Source: Photobacterium sp. SKA34 (GTDB lineage Bacteria; Pseudomonadota; Gammaproteobacteria; Enterobacterales; Vibrionaceae). From it: a stretch of 64,000 nt of DNA. The notes beneath the pieces are model-generated. The model was given only the letters and a program-made list of their open reading frames with translations. It was not told where the DNA came from and searched no databases. Each line of letters begins with the position of its first letter. The first letter of the stretch is position 1. Below are positions 49,102 through 59,129 of the stretch, in pieces. The stretch lies in NCBI RefSeq assembly GCF_000153325.1, contig NZ_CH724141.1:24138-88137 (forward strand), read 5' to 3'. The position numbers and the translations under genes were made by a program.

Positions 49102-49797
49102 ATGATCACCGTAAGACACTCTGACCAACGTGGGCTTGCAAACTTTGGTTGGTTAAATAGCAAGCATTCTTTTTCATTCGGCCATTATTATGACCCACAA
49201 CATATGGGCTTCTCCGTACTACGAGTTATTAATGACGATATTGTCACAGTTGGTGCAGGTTTTAACACTCACGGCCACAAAGACATGGAAATCATTAGCT
49301 ATGTACTTGAAGGAGCAATAGAGCACAAAGACAGTGAAGGTAATGTGCACATTCTCTCTGCCGGTGAATTTCAGATTATGTCAGCAGGATCTGGGATATA
49401 CCACAGTGAATATAATGTGTCGCCAACTGAACATTTAAAGTTCTTACAAATTTGGATTAAACCGAATAGCTTAGGCAATAAACCTAGCTACGCACAAAAA
49501 GACTTTGGTAAACAACAAGGGCTAACAACCATAGCCACACCAACGGGTGAAGACGGTACTTTGCTTATCAAGCAAGACACAAAACTCCATCAATTAATAC
49601 TAAAGCCAGATAGCAAATTAAGTATCGATATCGCAACAAACCGTAAGATTTACCTGCATCAAATTAATGGCACACTTTCTGTTGATGATGTTGAACTAAA
49701 TGCAGGAGATGGAGCAAAAATAGACAATATACGTACGCTCAACTTAGCTAATCGAGGACAAGAAAAGGTAACAGCATTGATATTTGATTTACCTTAA
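49102..49797 (+). CDS. Pirin family protein (bicupin, quercetinase-like)
   Basis: A 231-aa bicupin. Metal-binding residues of the N-terminal cupin are visible in FNTHGHKDMEIISY and in SAGSGIYHSEYN. Bacterial pirins such as E. coli YhhW can cleave quercetin and often respond to electrophiles. It is placed between the DoxX and azoreductase genes. Confidence 0.92.
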   Translation: MITVRHSDQRGLANFGWLNSKHSFSFGHYYDPQHMGFSVLRVINDDIVTVGAGFNTHGHKDMEIISYVLEGAIEHKDSEGNVHILSAGEFQIMSAGSGIYHSEYNVSPTEHLKFLQIWIKPNSLGNKPSYAQKDFGKQQGLTTIATPTGEDGTLLIKQDTKLHQLILKPDSKLSIDIATNRKIYLHQINGTLSVDDVELNAGDGAKIDNIRTLNLANRGQEKVTALIFDLP

Positions 49798-49866
49798 AAG
49801 TTAATAGTCACACTCAATTATCTCTATGAGAATCAATCTAACCACTTATTAAATTTAGGAAATATT

Positions 49867-50445
49867 ATGTCAACATTACTTGTACTTAAGTCGAGTATTC
49901 TTGGTGAACACTCTCAATCTAACCAACTTATTGATGCCGTTATAGCAGATATAGAGAATATTATTGTACGTGATCTTACAACTTCGCCCTTACCTATTCT
50001 CGATGGCGAAACAATAAAAGCAATTAATAGTGGTGATGGCTTAACAGATGTTCAAAAAGAGATCCAAACTCTCTCTAACACGCTTGTTGAAGAACTAAAA
50101 CAAGCAGATACCTTGCTCATTGGCGCACCTATGTATAACTTTATGGTGCCTACACAATTAAAAAACTGGTTTGATCTTTTGGCGCGAGCAGGTGTGACCT
50201 TCTCATATACTGCACAAGGCCCTAAAGGAATGCTTGAAGATAAAAAAGTGGTTATTGTTACCACCCGTGGCGGTATTCATAAAGATGATGAAACCGATCA
50301 CGTAACAGGTTATTTAACAACTTTACTTGGTTTTTTTGGCATCACGAGTGTTAAGTTTGTTTATGCGGAAGGATTAAACCTCGGTGATGATTTAGCAGCA
50401 AAGAGCCTCGAATTAGCCCGTTCTGAACTGGCTGCAAAAATGTAA
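49867..50445 (+). CDS. azoR: FMN-dependent NADH:quinone reductase / azoreductase
   Basis: A 192-aa flavodoxin-fold enzyme. Family motifs: [13 protein letters not shown] (FMN phosphate loop), [17 protein letters not shown] and VTTRGGIHK. AzoR reduces quinones and azo dyes by two-electron transfer using NADH, protecting against quinone stress. It sits 69 bases after the pirin gene and shares the LysR-facing transcript direction. Confidence 0.93.
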   Translation: MSTLLVLKSSILGEHSQSNQLIDAVIADIENIIVRDLTTSPLPILDGETIKAINSGDGLTDVQKEIQTLSNTLVEELKQADTLLIGAPMYNFMVPTQLKNWFDLLARAGVTFSYTAQGPKGMLEDKKVVIVTTRGGIHKDDETDHVTGYLTTLLGFFGITSVKFVYAEGLNLGDDLAAKSLELARSELAAKM

Positions 50446-50555
50446 ACCACTAGTTACAAAACTCGCAAACATCCCTTTATTTATGCCAGAAAAATACACG
50501 GTAAAATAAGCAACTATGATCAAATTATTACTCACTTTTTAAACCGGAACCATTA

Positions 50556-50914
50556 TTAGTAACGACTAGTCATTCCCATTCGGTTTGACATGTCGTCATC
50601 CATACGACCACCTTTCCATCCACCTTTACCGAGTAAATTGAGAACATCACGAGCATTATATTCATCGGCTAAAAAGAAATCGTAAGATATATCCATGCGA
50701 ATTTGGGTAGTTCAGTATTATTTGTTAAATCAAATGCATTAGGATCAGCAAACAAAGCGAATGCTATCTTTTGTTGACGTTTGCAAAGTGACTTTATATT
50801 GGCTTCTACTTGTCCGATCGTGAAATAATCACGGCTTCCGTAACCTTTTAATAAGATAGGCGAAAGGATCTTAATAACTTTTTTTATTCTACGGCGTTGG
50901 ATATATCGAAACAT
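50556..50914 (-). pseudogene. DUF6559-like protein gene with a -1 frameshift
   Basis: The first part (MFRYIQRRRIKKVIKILSPI onward) runs to about residue 71 (ELPK). The frame then breaks at 50700-50701 and would end at 50669. One restored base continues the protein as RMDISYDFFLADEYNARDVL and on to a Gly-rich, Met-rich tail ending TSRY at 50556, for a total of 119 aa. The N-terminal pattern resembles DUF6559 proteins of Vibrionaceae (from memory). Confidence 0.7.
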
Positions 50915-51108
50915 GATCCCTCAACTTGCAATGTTATTTATAGATAATTCGCTATATCCAGATACATTACAAGCATAATTAAAATCAAGTCAAACCCTGT
51001 ATTGGCTAGTTAGCCATTAATAACTAAAACTTACAATTTGTAACACTGTACCATATCGCAAGGATAATGCTAGGTGCTAAACAGTAATAATATCGATGTT
51101 AGTAATAT

Positions 51109-51145
51109 AAAAAAGCCCCCAAGTATTAAACTTGAGGGCTTTTTA
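51109..51145. terminator. Rho-independent terminator of the PACE gene
   Basis: AAAAGCCC and GGGCTTTT arms with inner CAAGT/ACTTG. T runs on both strands; on the minus strand it lies 14 bases after the PACE stop. Confidence 0.85.
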
Positions 51146-51158
51146 GTAGCAACACCAA

Positions 51159-51578
51159 TTAATGTATTACTTCAGGAACAGGGAAAATCTTATCGTAAAT
51201 CAGGTTATAAACATAAGCATAGATTAAGTAGAAAAGAACCATACCGATATCCAGTATAAATGCTTCCCAGATCGACACCTTTAATACCCAAGCTAAAATA
51301 GGAATAGTGACAAATAATAGTCCCGCTTCAAAACCTACACTATGTACTACACGCTGTAACGATGTTTTCTTAAGGGTTTTATAGCGACGTACCATCAACT
51401 TATCAAACCAGTTATTGTAAACGTAGTTCCAACCTGTAGCTAAAAATGAAAACGCAATGCCAACAGCTCCAACATGATCAGAATCATAGCCAAATTGACT
51501 CAACACACCAACTAACAGCACTAATCCAATAATTTCAAAACAAACAGCATGACGAATACGATCAAAACGTGTTCTCAT
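51159..51578 (-). CDS. PACE family proton-coupled multidrug efflux protein
   Basis: From ATG 51578 the protein is 139 aa, with four membrane helices in two BTP repeats (RTRFDRIRHAVCFEIIGLVL and SLQRVVHSVGFEAGLLFVTI). The conserved FEI(I)G and FNNW-like YVYNNWFDKLM motifs mark the proteobacterial antimicrobial compound efflux family (AceI type), which exports chlorhexidine and polyamines. An ATG at 51587 would add three residues. Confidence 0.92.
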   Translation of the reverse strand: MRTRFDRIRHAVCFEIIGLVLLVGVLSQFGYDSDHVGAVGIAFSFLATGWNYVYNNWFDKLMVRRYKTLKKTSLQRVVHSVGFEAGLLFVTIPILAWVLKVSIWEAFILDIGMVLFYLIYAYVYNLIYDKIFPVPEVIH

Positions 51579-51700
51579 CATAAACAACCTCAGTACAACT
51601 TTTCTTATATTTTATACATACCTAAAAGGAATAGATGAATTATAAGCATTATACTACGGCTAACAAACTAGATACTATCCGAAAAACGGATAGTTATGCT

Positions 51701-52692
51701 TTATTTAATAAGATCAGCAGCCTTACGTTGTGCTTTTCCCATTAAATCTAATCTGTTAGCAACATGATGTTTTGTCGCTTTTTGTAAGGCATTCTTCTCT
51801 GCTTGTAACTGTTCAACTTGTGCTCGTAGTTTATCAATAAGTTCTTGAGAGCCTTGCTGTTTTGATTCATTTTGCTCTAATAATTTAAACAACTCTCCTA
51901 CTTCTTGGGTGTTTTGATCACTTTTATGTGTAATCTCATCAATTGATTTTTGGTGTTGCTCTAGTTCACTGACAAGTTGTTTGACAAAAGATCCCATCTC
52001 ATCAGCCGATCCAGCTAAACGATTAAACATCAATAAAAATTCGCATACTTGTTCATTATGAGAAAAATTAGGATAACGAATTTTATGATCTATTTCCGTC
52101 CAACCTTCCTCAAAAATCGTTCTAACTTGGACTTCAGTAAAAACAATATGATTTAAGGGCTGTGAACCAAAGACATAATGTAATGAACGGTATCCCGCAG
52201 GATGGATTTTCACTTCCACATCACTGGGTAATTCAGTAAAGACCTTATCGTCACCATTACGAACATAATAAATTGGTGGCTCTGCATTTTTCCATTCTTG
52301 GCAGAGATAATCATGAACCGGTAAACAATCTTCTTTAAATAAATGCAGCGCACGTACACCAATTAAATCAGTCACAATACTGTCGTAATTGGTTTGGTTA
52401 ATACCTTCATATTTTTGTTTAAATGTGGGTGTATTCGCTTGAGTTTTTCGAACAATCTTTTCCATTAAATGCTGCGGATCTTTCACTCGCCAGCGAACGG
52501 AATGTACATACTTACAACGCTGAATAATACGGGCGTACATTTCAGCCGTTTCTTTTAATTGTTCTATATTAGCTTCATGATTAAGACCAATTTGATGCAA
52601 TGTCGGCCAATCAACTGAACTGGCCAGCCATTCTTGTTGGCTTATACGATTCGCACTTAAAAAAGATGCTCAGTTAAATCTGCAATGCTCAT
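51701..52692 (-). pseudogene. RelA/SpoT-domain (p)ppGpp synthetase-like gene with a -1 frameshift near its start
   Basis: From ATG 52692 the frame gives MSIADLTEHLF and stops. Adding one T to the T6 run (52659-52664) continues LSANRISQQEWLASSVDWP straight into the long intact frame ending at 51701, for 330 aa. The synthetase residues are all there: RWRVKDPQHLMEKI, DLIGVRALHLF, KIHPAGYRSLHYVF, and EVQVRTIFEEGW. A coiled coil follows (about residues 220-310). As written, an internal ATG at 52600 would give a 299-aa protein with the full catalytic domain. Confidence 0.82.
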
Positions 52693-52857
52693 ATGCTACT
52701 CTATTTACGATGAATAAGCGTAATTCTATTCAGTATGATTACGCTCTATTATCATAAAAATATGCCTGTCGAGTTTATTAAGCAATCTGTATTTTATTCG
52801 AAAAATGAAATCTTAAGAAACAGGCAATTAACCGAACTTGTGCATATAGTAACGAAA

Positions 52858-53070
52858 CTATGACACTTGGCTATAAACAGATTTAATTTGGCTATTGAAA
52901 TGTTCTTCTACCGATTCTGCAGATGCAAAATGAAAAAAAGCATATTTGGAAACCTCAGAAAAGACGCAGTAAGGTTGACGTTTTCCCATATCAACATAAA
53001 GCTCATTTTTTGTTTCGTTATAACCCACTTTACGAATTGAGTTAGACTCAACAGTAATCCAATTAATCAT
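52858..53070 (-). CDS. KTSC-domain small protein
   Basis: From ATG 53070 the protein is 70 aa. It matches the KTSC pattern: ITVESNSIRKVGYNETKNEL, then a YCVFSEVSKYAFFHFASAES stretch and a final hydrophobic helix. The domain is named for a Lys-Thr-Ser-Cys set that is incomplete here. Function unknown; some members accompany toxin or nuclease genes, which are not seen nearby. Confidence 0.82.
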   Translation of the reverse strand: MINWITVESNSIRKVGYNETKNELYVDMGKRQPYCVFSEVSKYAFFHFASAESVEEHFNSQIKSVYSQVS

Positions 53071-53275
53071 ATCAGTGACTCCATTCACTCACGACTTTAT
53101 TACTGACTTCAGTTTGCAGAAAGACTCGGCTTTTCGCTACTAGTCAACAAACTAAATAAAGTAATTATTTTAAATTTCAGTGATAGATCACTCTACACTA
53201 TCCATCAGAGTTATGATTAAAAAACAAAAAGCCGACAAATGCCGACTTTTTGATAATTCTTAATTTACTATGATC

Positions 53276-54868
53276 TTAAGAATATAAGTGTCGCTCACTC
53301 ATCAAACCTTTCCATAGGCTTACACACGTTATCACCAGAATAAAGCTAAACGGTAACGCGGTAATCACCACTCCAGACTGCAATGCTTCTAATGCTTGAG
53401 CACCACCAACCCATAATAAAATGGCAGCAATAACACCTTCAATTGTTGCCCAGAAAATACGTTGTGGTACTGGTGCATCTAATTTACCACCTGCGGTTAT
53501 GCTATCGATAACTAACGATGCAGAATCTGATGATGTCACAAAGAACACTAAAATAAGCACAATCGAAATGACAGATAACAACAGGCTCATTGGCATCGCA
53601 TCAAACACATAAAATAAGGTTAAAGATAGGTCCTGTAGGCCATGGAGTCCTAACTCTCCTACTTTTGTCGCTACCTGCTCAACCGCAATACCACCAAAGA
53701 CAGAGAACCAAGTCATTGTCACTAATGTTGGAATAAAGAGAACGGCAAAAATAAACTGTCTTACTGTACGACCTTTAGATACTCGAGCGATAAAGATACC
53801 TACAAATGGCGCATATGAAATCCACCATGCCCAATAGAAGATAGTCCAACCATGACGCCACGTATCATCTGTACGACCAATAGGATTGCTTAGTGCAAAA
53901 AAGTTCTTCGCATACGCCATAAAGGTATCAGGAAGCGAATGTTTAACGATATCAAAACCCAAAATTGCAACTAAAACTAACAGCCCAAACGCAATAACAA
54001 TATTGATATTACTTAAAAGCTTAACCCCGCCATCAATGCCTCGTATTACAGAAAAAATCGCGATTGATGTAACAAAGGCAATAATACCGAACTGTAACCC
54101 TAAGCCGCCGTGAGTACCAAAAACATAATTAATACCACTTGCCGCTTGTTTTGCACCTAACCCTAAAGAGGTCACTAAACCAAACAAGGTTGAAACAACA
54201 GCCAAAATATCAACTGCATGACCTAACCATCCCCATGCACGATCACCAAAAATAGGGAACAACAAAGATCGAATTGATAACGGCAAGTTCTTGTTATAAG
54301 CAAAAAAGGCTAACGCTAATGCTGCCACTGCGTAAATAGACCACGCACTGATCCCCCAATGGAATACACTACCCGCCATTGCTAATTGTTTGGCCTCAGG
54401 TGTCATCGCCTCAACATTAAAAGGAGTGCCAAACCAATCGGTGAAATATGCCGTTGGCTCTGCAACACCAAAAAACATAATACCGCTCGCAATACCTGCA
54501 GCAAATAACATTGAACTCCATGACAGTGTTGAATGTTCAGGTTTTGCCTCTTTACCACCGATACGAATTTTACCTAGCGGTGAAAGCATTAAGAATATAC
54601 AAAAAACTGCGAATGTATTAACGGCCCACATAAAGTAGCTATCAAACTGCTCCATAATACCGTTTCGAGTATTATTTAATGCAGCTTTTGCTGTCGCAGG
54701 ATCGACAATTAGCATCACAGCAATAAATAGCAAAATTAATATCGCACTAATACCAAACACCGGTTTGTGAATATCAAACCCCCAGCGTTGAATATTATCC
54801 TGTCCAACTTGATAATCGGTTGTATCTATACTGTATTTACTACTTACTTTGTCCGTCGAAGTATTCAA
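53276..54868 (-). CDS. BCCT family betaine/choline/carnitine transporter
   Basis: A 530-aa, 12-helix transporter. BCCT markers include FFGVAEPTAYF, the WAWWISYAPFVGIFIARVSKGRT substrate/Na region, and VTSSDSASLVID. It imports compatible solutes such as glycine betaine, which fits a marine osmotic lifestyle. A short hairpin with T run after the stop (about 53228-53255) is a weak terminator. The substrate is not resolved. Confidence 0.93.
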   Translation of the reverse strand: MNTSTDKVSSKYSIDTTDYQVGQDNIQRWGFDIHKPVFGISAILILLFIAVMLIVDPATAKAALNNTRNGIMEQFDSYFMWAVNTFAVFCIFLMLSPLGKIRIGGKEAKPEHSTLSWSSMLFAAGIASGIMFFGVAEPTAYFTDWFGTPFNVEAMTPEAKQLAMAGSVFHWGISAWSIYAVAALALAFFAYNKNLPLSIRSLLFPIFGDRAWGWLGHAVDILAVVSTLFGLVTSLGLGAKQAASGINYVFGTHGGLGLQFGIIAFVTSIAIFSVIRGIDGGVKLLSNINIVIAFGLLVLVAILGFDIVKHSLPDTFMAYAKNFFALSNPIGRTDDTWRHGWTIFYWAWWISYAPFVGIFIARVSKGRTVRQFIFAVLFIPTLVTMTWFSVFGGIAVEQVATKVGELGLHGLQDLSLTLFYVFDAMPMSLLLSVISIVLILVFFVTSSDSASLVIDSITAGGKLDAPVPQRIFWATIEGVIAAILLWVGGAQALEALQSGVVITALPFSFILVITCVSLWKGLMSERHLYS

Positions 54869-55161
54869 AAAATCCTACCTTGTTATGTAAACCCAATAAT
54901 ATTATTTAGAGTACTAAACAATATTTCGCCGCAACCATAGCAACAGATAGGATAAACAACAAACAATTACAGCAAGAAAGAGTTATAAATCACATAAAAC
55001 TGACAAACAGCAGTGTCTTATTGTTTTTTACACGAAGTATTTATTGAGTAAATAAATTATATGATGACGTTTCACGAGAGCACAATTGATCGCATTCCAT
55101 TCATTATTGAATAGGCAATGATTTACAGTGCCGTATTCAAGATTAAGTGGGCGTGTGCTTA

Positions 55162-56343
55162 TCAGCGCTCTGCTATTAATACTGGCTTTTTACTCTGCAT
55201 TAACTTGAAATGGAACAAGCCAACACCTACTCCCCATATAGCCGCACTGATTCCTAACAAATGAATACCTGATAAAGTTATTAACAAAGTAAGTATCGCC
55301 GACTCTCTGTATTCATCGGTATCAAATGCATTGAACAAACAGCTAATTAAGGTTGTTAATAAGGCAAAACCTGCAAGAACATCGGCTAATCCATCAGGCA
55401 AAGATACGAAAATAGCAACCACAATCGATGCCCAAATACCCACTAAAATATAAAATCCGCCGGCGCAGATAGCAGCTTTATAACGATCGCTGTGCTTACC
55501 ATCAATATCGTCATTCATACAAATAGCGGCACTTATTGCCGCAAGGTTCAACGTAAAGATCCCACATGGTGCTGCAATCATATTCACTAAACCTGTTCCT
55601 AAAAATACAGGGCGAATTGGCACTTTAAATTGAAAGTTTTGAAGTACGGCAAAACCTGCAATATTTTGCGACAACATCGTAATCAAATATAAAGGAATAG
55701 CGATATTAATGATCGGTTGAAAATGAAAGCTCGGGCTTAGCCAATAAAACGTTGGCATTGCCATATGGATTGAAGTGGTATTTAAGGTATTGGAATATAG
55801 CGCAATGCCCACAGAAGCAAGTAACGTCAACAACATAGAATATCGAGCCATAAACCTTTTAGTGATTATATACACACTAAACAACAACAAAAACATGATT
55901 GGATGCGTTTCTATTTGCGTGAATCCACTTAAACAAATAGGCAATATTACGCCACATAATAAAGCTGAAGTAATTGGCGATGGAATACGTTGTAAAGCCA
56001 AAGCAAGTGGACGAATTAGTCCTGAAATAAAGGTCAATAAGCCACAAACAATAAATGCACCAATGACATCTGTCGCGCTGTAACCCTGAACTGCTGTAAT
56101 CAAAAAAGCAGCGCCGGGGGTAGACCATGCTGTTAATACTGGTACTTTGAAATAAAAAGAATAAGCAATGGTGGTTATGCCCATGATTAATCCCAAAGCA
56201 AACAACCAGCTATTAATCTGCCACTGAGCTAACCCCATTTCTGTTAAAGCATGAATAACTAAAATAACAGACGATGTGTAACCGACTAAAACAGCAATTG
56301 TTCCAGCTGAAATATGACTTAAATTAAATCGTAAATCGTTCAT
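55162..56343 (-). CDS. benE: BenE family benzoate/H+ symporter
   Basis: A 393-aa, 11- or 12-helix membrane protein. BenE signatures: SWSTPGAAF-like AWSTPGAAFLITAVQGYSAT, and NMIAAPCGIFTLNLAAISAA. Members import benzoate or related aromatic acids. It is divergent from the XRE-cupin gene, and the shared intergenic region carries three palindromic operators. Confidence 0.92.
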   Translation of the reverse strand: MNDLRFNLSHISAGTIAVLVGYTSSVILVIHALTEMGLAQWQINSWLFALGLIMGITTIAYSFYFKVPVLTAWSTPGAAFLITAVQGYSATDVIGAFIVCGLLTFISGLIRPLALALQRIPSPITSALLCGVILPICLSGFTQIETHPIMFLLLFSVYIITKRFMARYSMLLTLLASVGIALYSNTLNTTSIHMAMPTFYWLSPSFHFQPIINIAIPLYLITMLSQNIAGFAVLQNFQFKVPIRPVFLGTGLVNMIAAPCGIFTLNLAAISAAICMNDDIDGKHSDRYKAAICAGGFYILVGIWASIVVAIFVSLPDGLADVLAGFALLTTLISCLFNAFDTDEYRESAILTLLITLSGIHLLGISAAIWGVGVGLFHFKLMQSKKPVLIAER

Positions 56344-56371
56344 TTTCTACTCCTTAGAACAATGCTATCAT

Positions 56372-56387
56372 GTGCGCTATAGCGCAC
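56372..56387. promoter_or_regulatory. Operator palindrome 1 at benE/xre
   Basis: GTGCGCTATAGCGCAC, a perfect 16-bp palindrome. It is one of three near-identical copies at 34-35-bp spacing. Confidence 0.8.
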
Positions 56388-56406
56388 GGTACAGATGGAT
56401 TTATTT

Positions 56407-56422
56407 GTACGTTATAGCGCAC
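56407..56422. promoter_or_regulatory. Operator palindrome 2 at benE/xre
   Basis: GTACGTTATAGCGCAC, two mismatches from copy 1, with the right half-site intact. Confidence 0.75.
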
Positions 56423-56440
56423 AAAAGGAACTTTATCATT

Positions 56441-56456
56441 GTGCGCTATAACGCAC
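56441..56456. promoter_or_regulatory. Operator palindrome 3 at benE/xre
   Basis: GTGCGCTATAACGCAC, one mismatch from copy 1. It ends four bases before the XRE ribosome-binding site, so a bound protein would block expression. Confidence 0.78.
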
Positions 56457-56469
56457 AACAGGAAAGATG

Positions 56470-57018
56470 ATGAACGAAGAAATTTTTAAAGCCAGAATAT
56501 CAAAACATTTAAAAGCATTGCGTGAGAAACAAAAACTTAGCCTAGATGCGACGTCAAAGTTAACTGGTGTATCAAAAGCCATGCTTGGACAAATAGAGCG
56601 TAAAGAGTCTAGCCCAACCGTGGCAACCTTGTGGAAGATATCTAGTGGTTTGAATTCATCATTCACTGCTTTTTTTAGTGATCAAAATGATACAGATGGA
56701 AGGATCTTTCCAGCCGATATCGATATGCATGTTAAAACGTTAATCACTTATGATCCTACGGTTAGATTTGAGATGTTTGAAATCACGCTAACCCACTTTC
56801 ATACGCAACATTCGTCTCCGCATAAGACTGGAACCATTGAACATTCTGTTGTTACTGAGGGAGAATTAGGCGTATATATCGATGATAAATGGCACTATTT
56901 ATCCAAAGGAGAAAGTATTCGATTTGAGGCAGATAAACCTCATGACTATCGCGCGGTGACAGAAAGCGTCGTATTCCATAACATCGTTTCTTACTCAACA
57001 GTGATGCATGAAGACTAG
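56470..57018 (+). CDS. XRE-family regulator with C-terminal cupin
   Basis: About 182 aa: an N-terminal HTH (LREKQKLSLDATSKLTGVSK, IERKESSPTVATLWKISSGL) and a cupin domain from about residue 105 that likely senses a small molecule. ATG 56470 is preferred to 56467 because of its distance from the AGGAA site. It ends with TAG. By position it should control benE and itself through the three palindromes. Confidence 0.92.
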   Translation: MNEEIFKARISKHLKALREKQKLSLDATSKLTGVSKAMLGQIERKESSPTVATLWKISSGLNSSFTAFFSDQNDTDGRIFPADIDMHVKTLITYDPTVRFEMFEITLTHFHTQHSSPHKTGTIEHSVVTEGELGVYIDDKWHYLSKGESIRFEADKPHDYRAVTESVVFHNIVSYSTVMHED

Positions 57019-57030
57019 GTTTATATGAAT

Positions 57031-57067
57031 AAAAAAGAGAGTAGACATGTCGTTCACTCTCTTTTTT
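57031..57067. terminator. Bidirectional rho-independent terminator
   Basis: AAAAAAGAGAGT and ACTCTCTTTTTT form a perfect 12-bp stem between the convergent XRE and FUSC genes. Confidence 0.92.
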
Positions 57068-57077
57068 ATTCATTATG

Positions 57078-59129
57078 TTAACTGGCAACGTGTGAGTATT
57101 TATCCCGCACTAGATCATGCATTTGTTTTACTGTCATTAGTGATAACCAAACCAACTCATATGCAGCTTGCTCATTAGTAGGTTTATCTAAAGTCATTGG
57201 TATATCTGTCTCATCAAAATATGGAAGCTCAACGACTTTTCCATCTTGAATGCTTGAAATCAAAGCATCCATTGCATTATTAATAGTTCCTTCCCAATCC
57301 GTTGGGCTATGTATTGTGGTTCCATTTCTCGCAAGAGGAATAAGTAAACATAGATAATAAGACAGCAAACGATTATGACTGAGCATCTCTTCATAGTATT
57401 GAGGATCACGGCGCGTGAAGCGAGGCTCATTCTGCATCTCATTATAAATCAGCTCTAACCCTCGCTCTTTCGATAACATATCCAAACGTTGTTTACCAAA
57501 TTGAGTGGGCTCAATCTTATTACTTTCAGATTGAAGTTCCTCATAACACATCAAAAATAAGGTTTTAGTTGCTTGAAGTGCTCTAACTGATTGAGCATGG
57601 ATCTCTTTCCCCCGCCATTGTGGCCAAAGTAAACTATAGCCAACTAACACTAAAGAGCACCCGATAAGATTATCTATCATTCGTGGAGCAACAATATCAA
57701 TGCCACTGCTAGCTATAATTTGAAACGCCAACACCAACATCGCTGTGATACAACCAACCGCAAGTGCATAATTTTTAATTATATTAAACATCGCAACTGT
57801 CAGTAGTATAGTTAACAGTATATAAATTTGGAGTTCAGAGATACCAAGGAAAATCAGTACAGTCGCAAATAATAAACCAGAGCCTGTGCCAAGCCATCTT
57901 TGCCATATTTTACTCCTTATAGATGAAAAGCTCGGTTGGATAACCATTATAATTGAAATAAATACCCATTCTGGATGCGCTAAATGAAATGAATCCGCAA
58001 TAACAGCGCCGACAGTAAAAATCATTGAGAAACGCGCCACATGTCGCCATATTGGGTTATTTTTCTTTGGCCAGTGCCATGCTAATTCAAAGGGTTGAAT
58101 TTCAATTTGTCTTTCAAACGATGGCTGATCTAGTTCAACCCTTCGAGAAAGATATTTAATGCTTGCCGCCCAGTAACGAAATCTTGTCTGTTGATTTAAC
58201 TCTGCTTGAACGGCATCAATCAATTCATCTGCAATGGCAATACACGATTCTTTCGGGAGTGTAACTTGCGTATGTTGAAGCGCTTTTGCTTTACACAATA
58301 ACCTCTGTTGACAATTTTCACTCCATTTCATCAACAGATTACGTTTCTCTTCATCATGTTGAAACTGACTGATCAGATCTTTATTTCTGGTATGACAACT
58401 TATCAAACCTTCAAAAATATCAGCGGCAAGGAATAACTCTTGTTTTAAAGAATTCACATCGTTTTTTGATGATAAAAATGACTCGGATTGCACTGCTTGC
58501 TCAAATAATTCAATCAACTGATATTTGGTTTCTATTGCTTTTTTCTCGATACCTTCGCCCAATAAAAACTGAGTTCGGTGTTTAAAAAATGCATTAAGCT
58601 GATCATAAATAGCAATTAAACCTACTTTTAGCGCATAGTGTTTCCATAATGCAAACCAAGCCCAACTGAATAAAGCAAAACCTAATGGACCTAAAACCAG
58701 CATCAAATAGGAATACATGTCTGCTTTTGAGTTATGCAGTGACAAGGCCATAACAGTAATAAATAAGCTAGAGATTCCCAACCGCCCCCAAAACTGACCA
58801 TTTAGGGCACAACCTGCGGCTAAAATCGATAACACCCCATAAATAATCCACAATGGAATAGCACAAGAAAGCATGAAATAAGAAAATATCAACGCAGTAA
58901 TCCAAACCACTGATGAGATCAAAAAGCGCGTCCATCGTCTCGGTCCAGCAATATCTAATCCACTAATTAAAGCTGCAGGTAATGTCATTAACGCCGTCAT
59001 TGCATAATTAACTTGTCCAGAAATTAGACCAATTGCAATAACCAATAACATTGCACTGAATGCACGAAAGCCAAAGTTAATTGAAGGGGTATACCATATT
59101 TTACGGACGACTGAAGGTAGCATTAACAC
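57078..59129 (-). CDS. FUSC/YccS-like aromatic-compound efflux family membrane protein
   Basis: A 683-aa protein of the FUSC superfamily (YccS/AaeB-like): a first cluster of membrane helices (about residues 15-165), a long soluble central region, a second cluster (about 365-500), then a soluble tail. Family members export aromatic carboxylic acids or fusaric acid. Location beside a BenE importer suggests aromatic acid handling, but it is separately transcribed. Confidence 0.82.
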   Translation of the reverse strand: MLMLPSVVRKIWYTPSINFGFRAFSAMLLVIAIGLISGQVNYAMTALMTLPAALISGLDIAGPRRWTRFLISSVVWITALIFSYFMLSCAIPLWIIYGVLSILAAGCALNGQFWGRLGISSLFITVMALSLHNSKADMYSYLMLVLGPLGFALFSWAWFALWKHYALKVGLIAIYDQLNAFFKHRTQFLLGEGIEKKAIETKYQLIELFEQAVQSESFLSSKNDVNSLKQELFLAADIFEGLISCHTRNKDLISQFQHDEEKRNLLMKWSENCQQRLLCKAKALQHTQVTLPKESCIAIADELIDAVQAELNQQTRFRYWAASIKYLSRRVELDQPSFERQIEIQPFELAWHWPKKNNPIWRHVARFSMIFTVGAVIADSFHLAHPEWVFISIIMVIQPSFSSIRSKIWQRWLGTGSGLLFATVLIFLGISELQIYILLTILLTVAMFNIIKNYALAVGCITAMLVLAFQIIASSGIDIVAPRMIDNLIGCSLVLVGYSLLWPQWRGKEIHAQSVRALQATKTLFLMCYEELQSESNKIEPTQFGKQRLDMLSKERGLELIYNEMQNEPRFTRRDPQYYEEMLSHNRLLSYYLCLLIPLARNGTTIHSPTDWEGTINNAMDALISSIQDGKVVELPYFDETDIPMTLDKPTNEQAAYELVWLSLMTVKQMHDLVRDKYSHVAS

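Noticed and set aside
56372..56456. Repeated palindromes as a CRISPR or iteron array.
   Set aside because: Only three copies, each palindromic with short spacers inside a divergent promoter region, and no cas or rep genes nearby.
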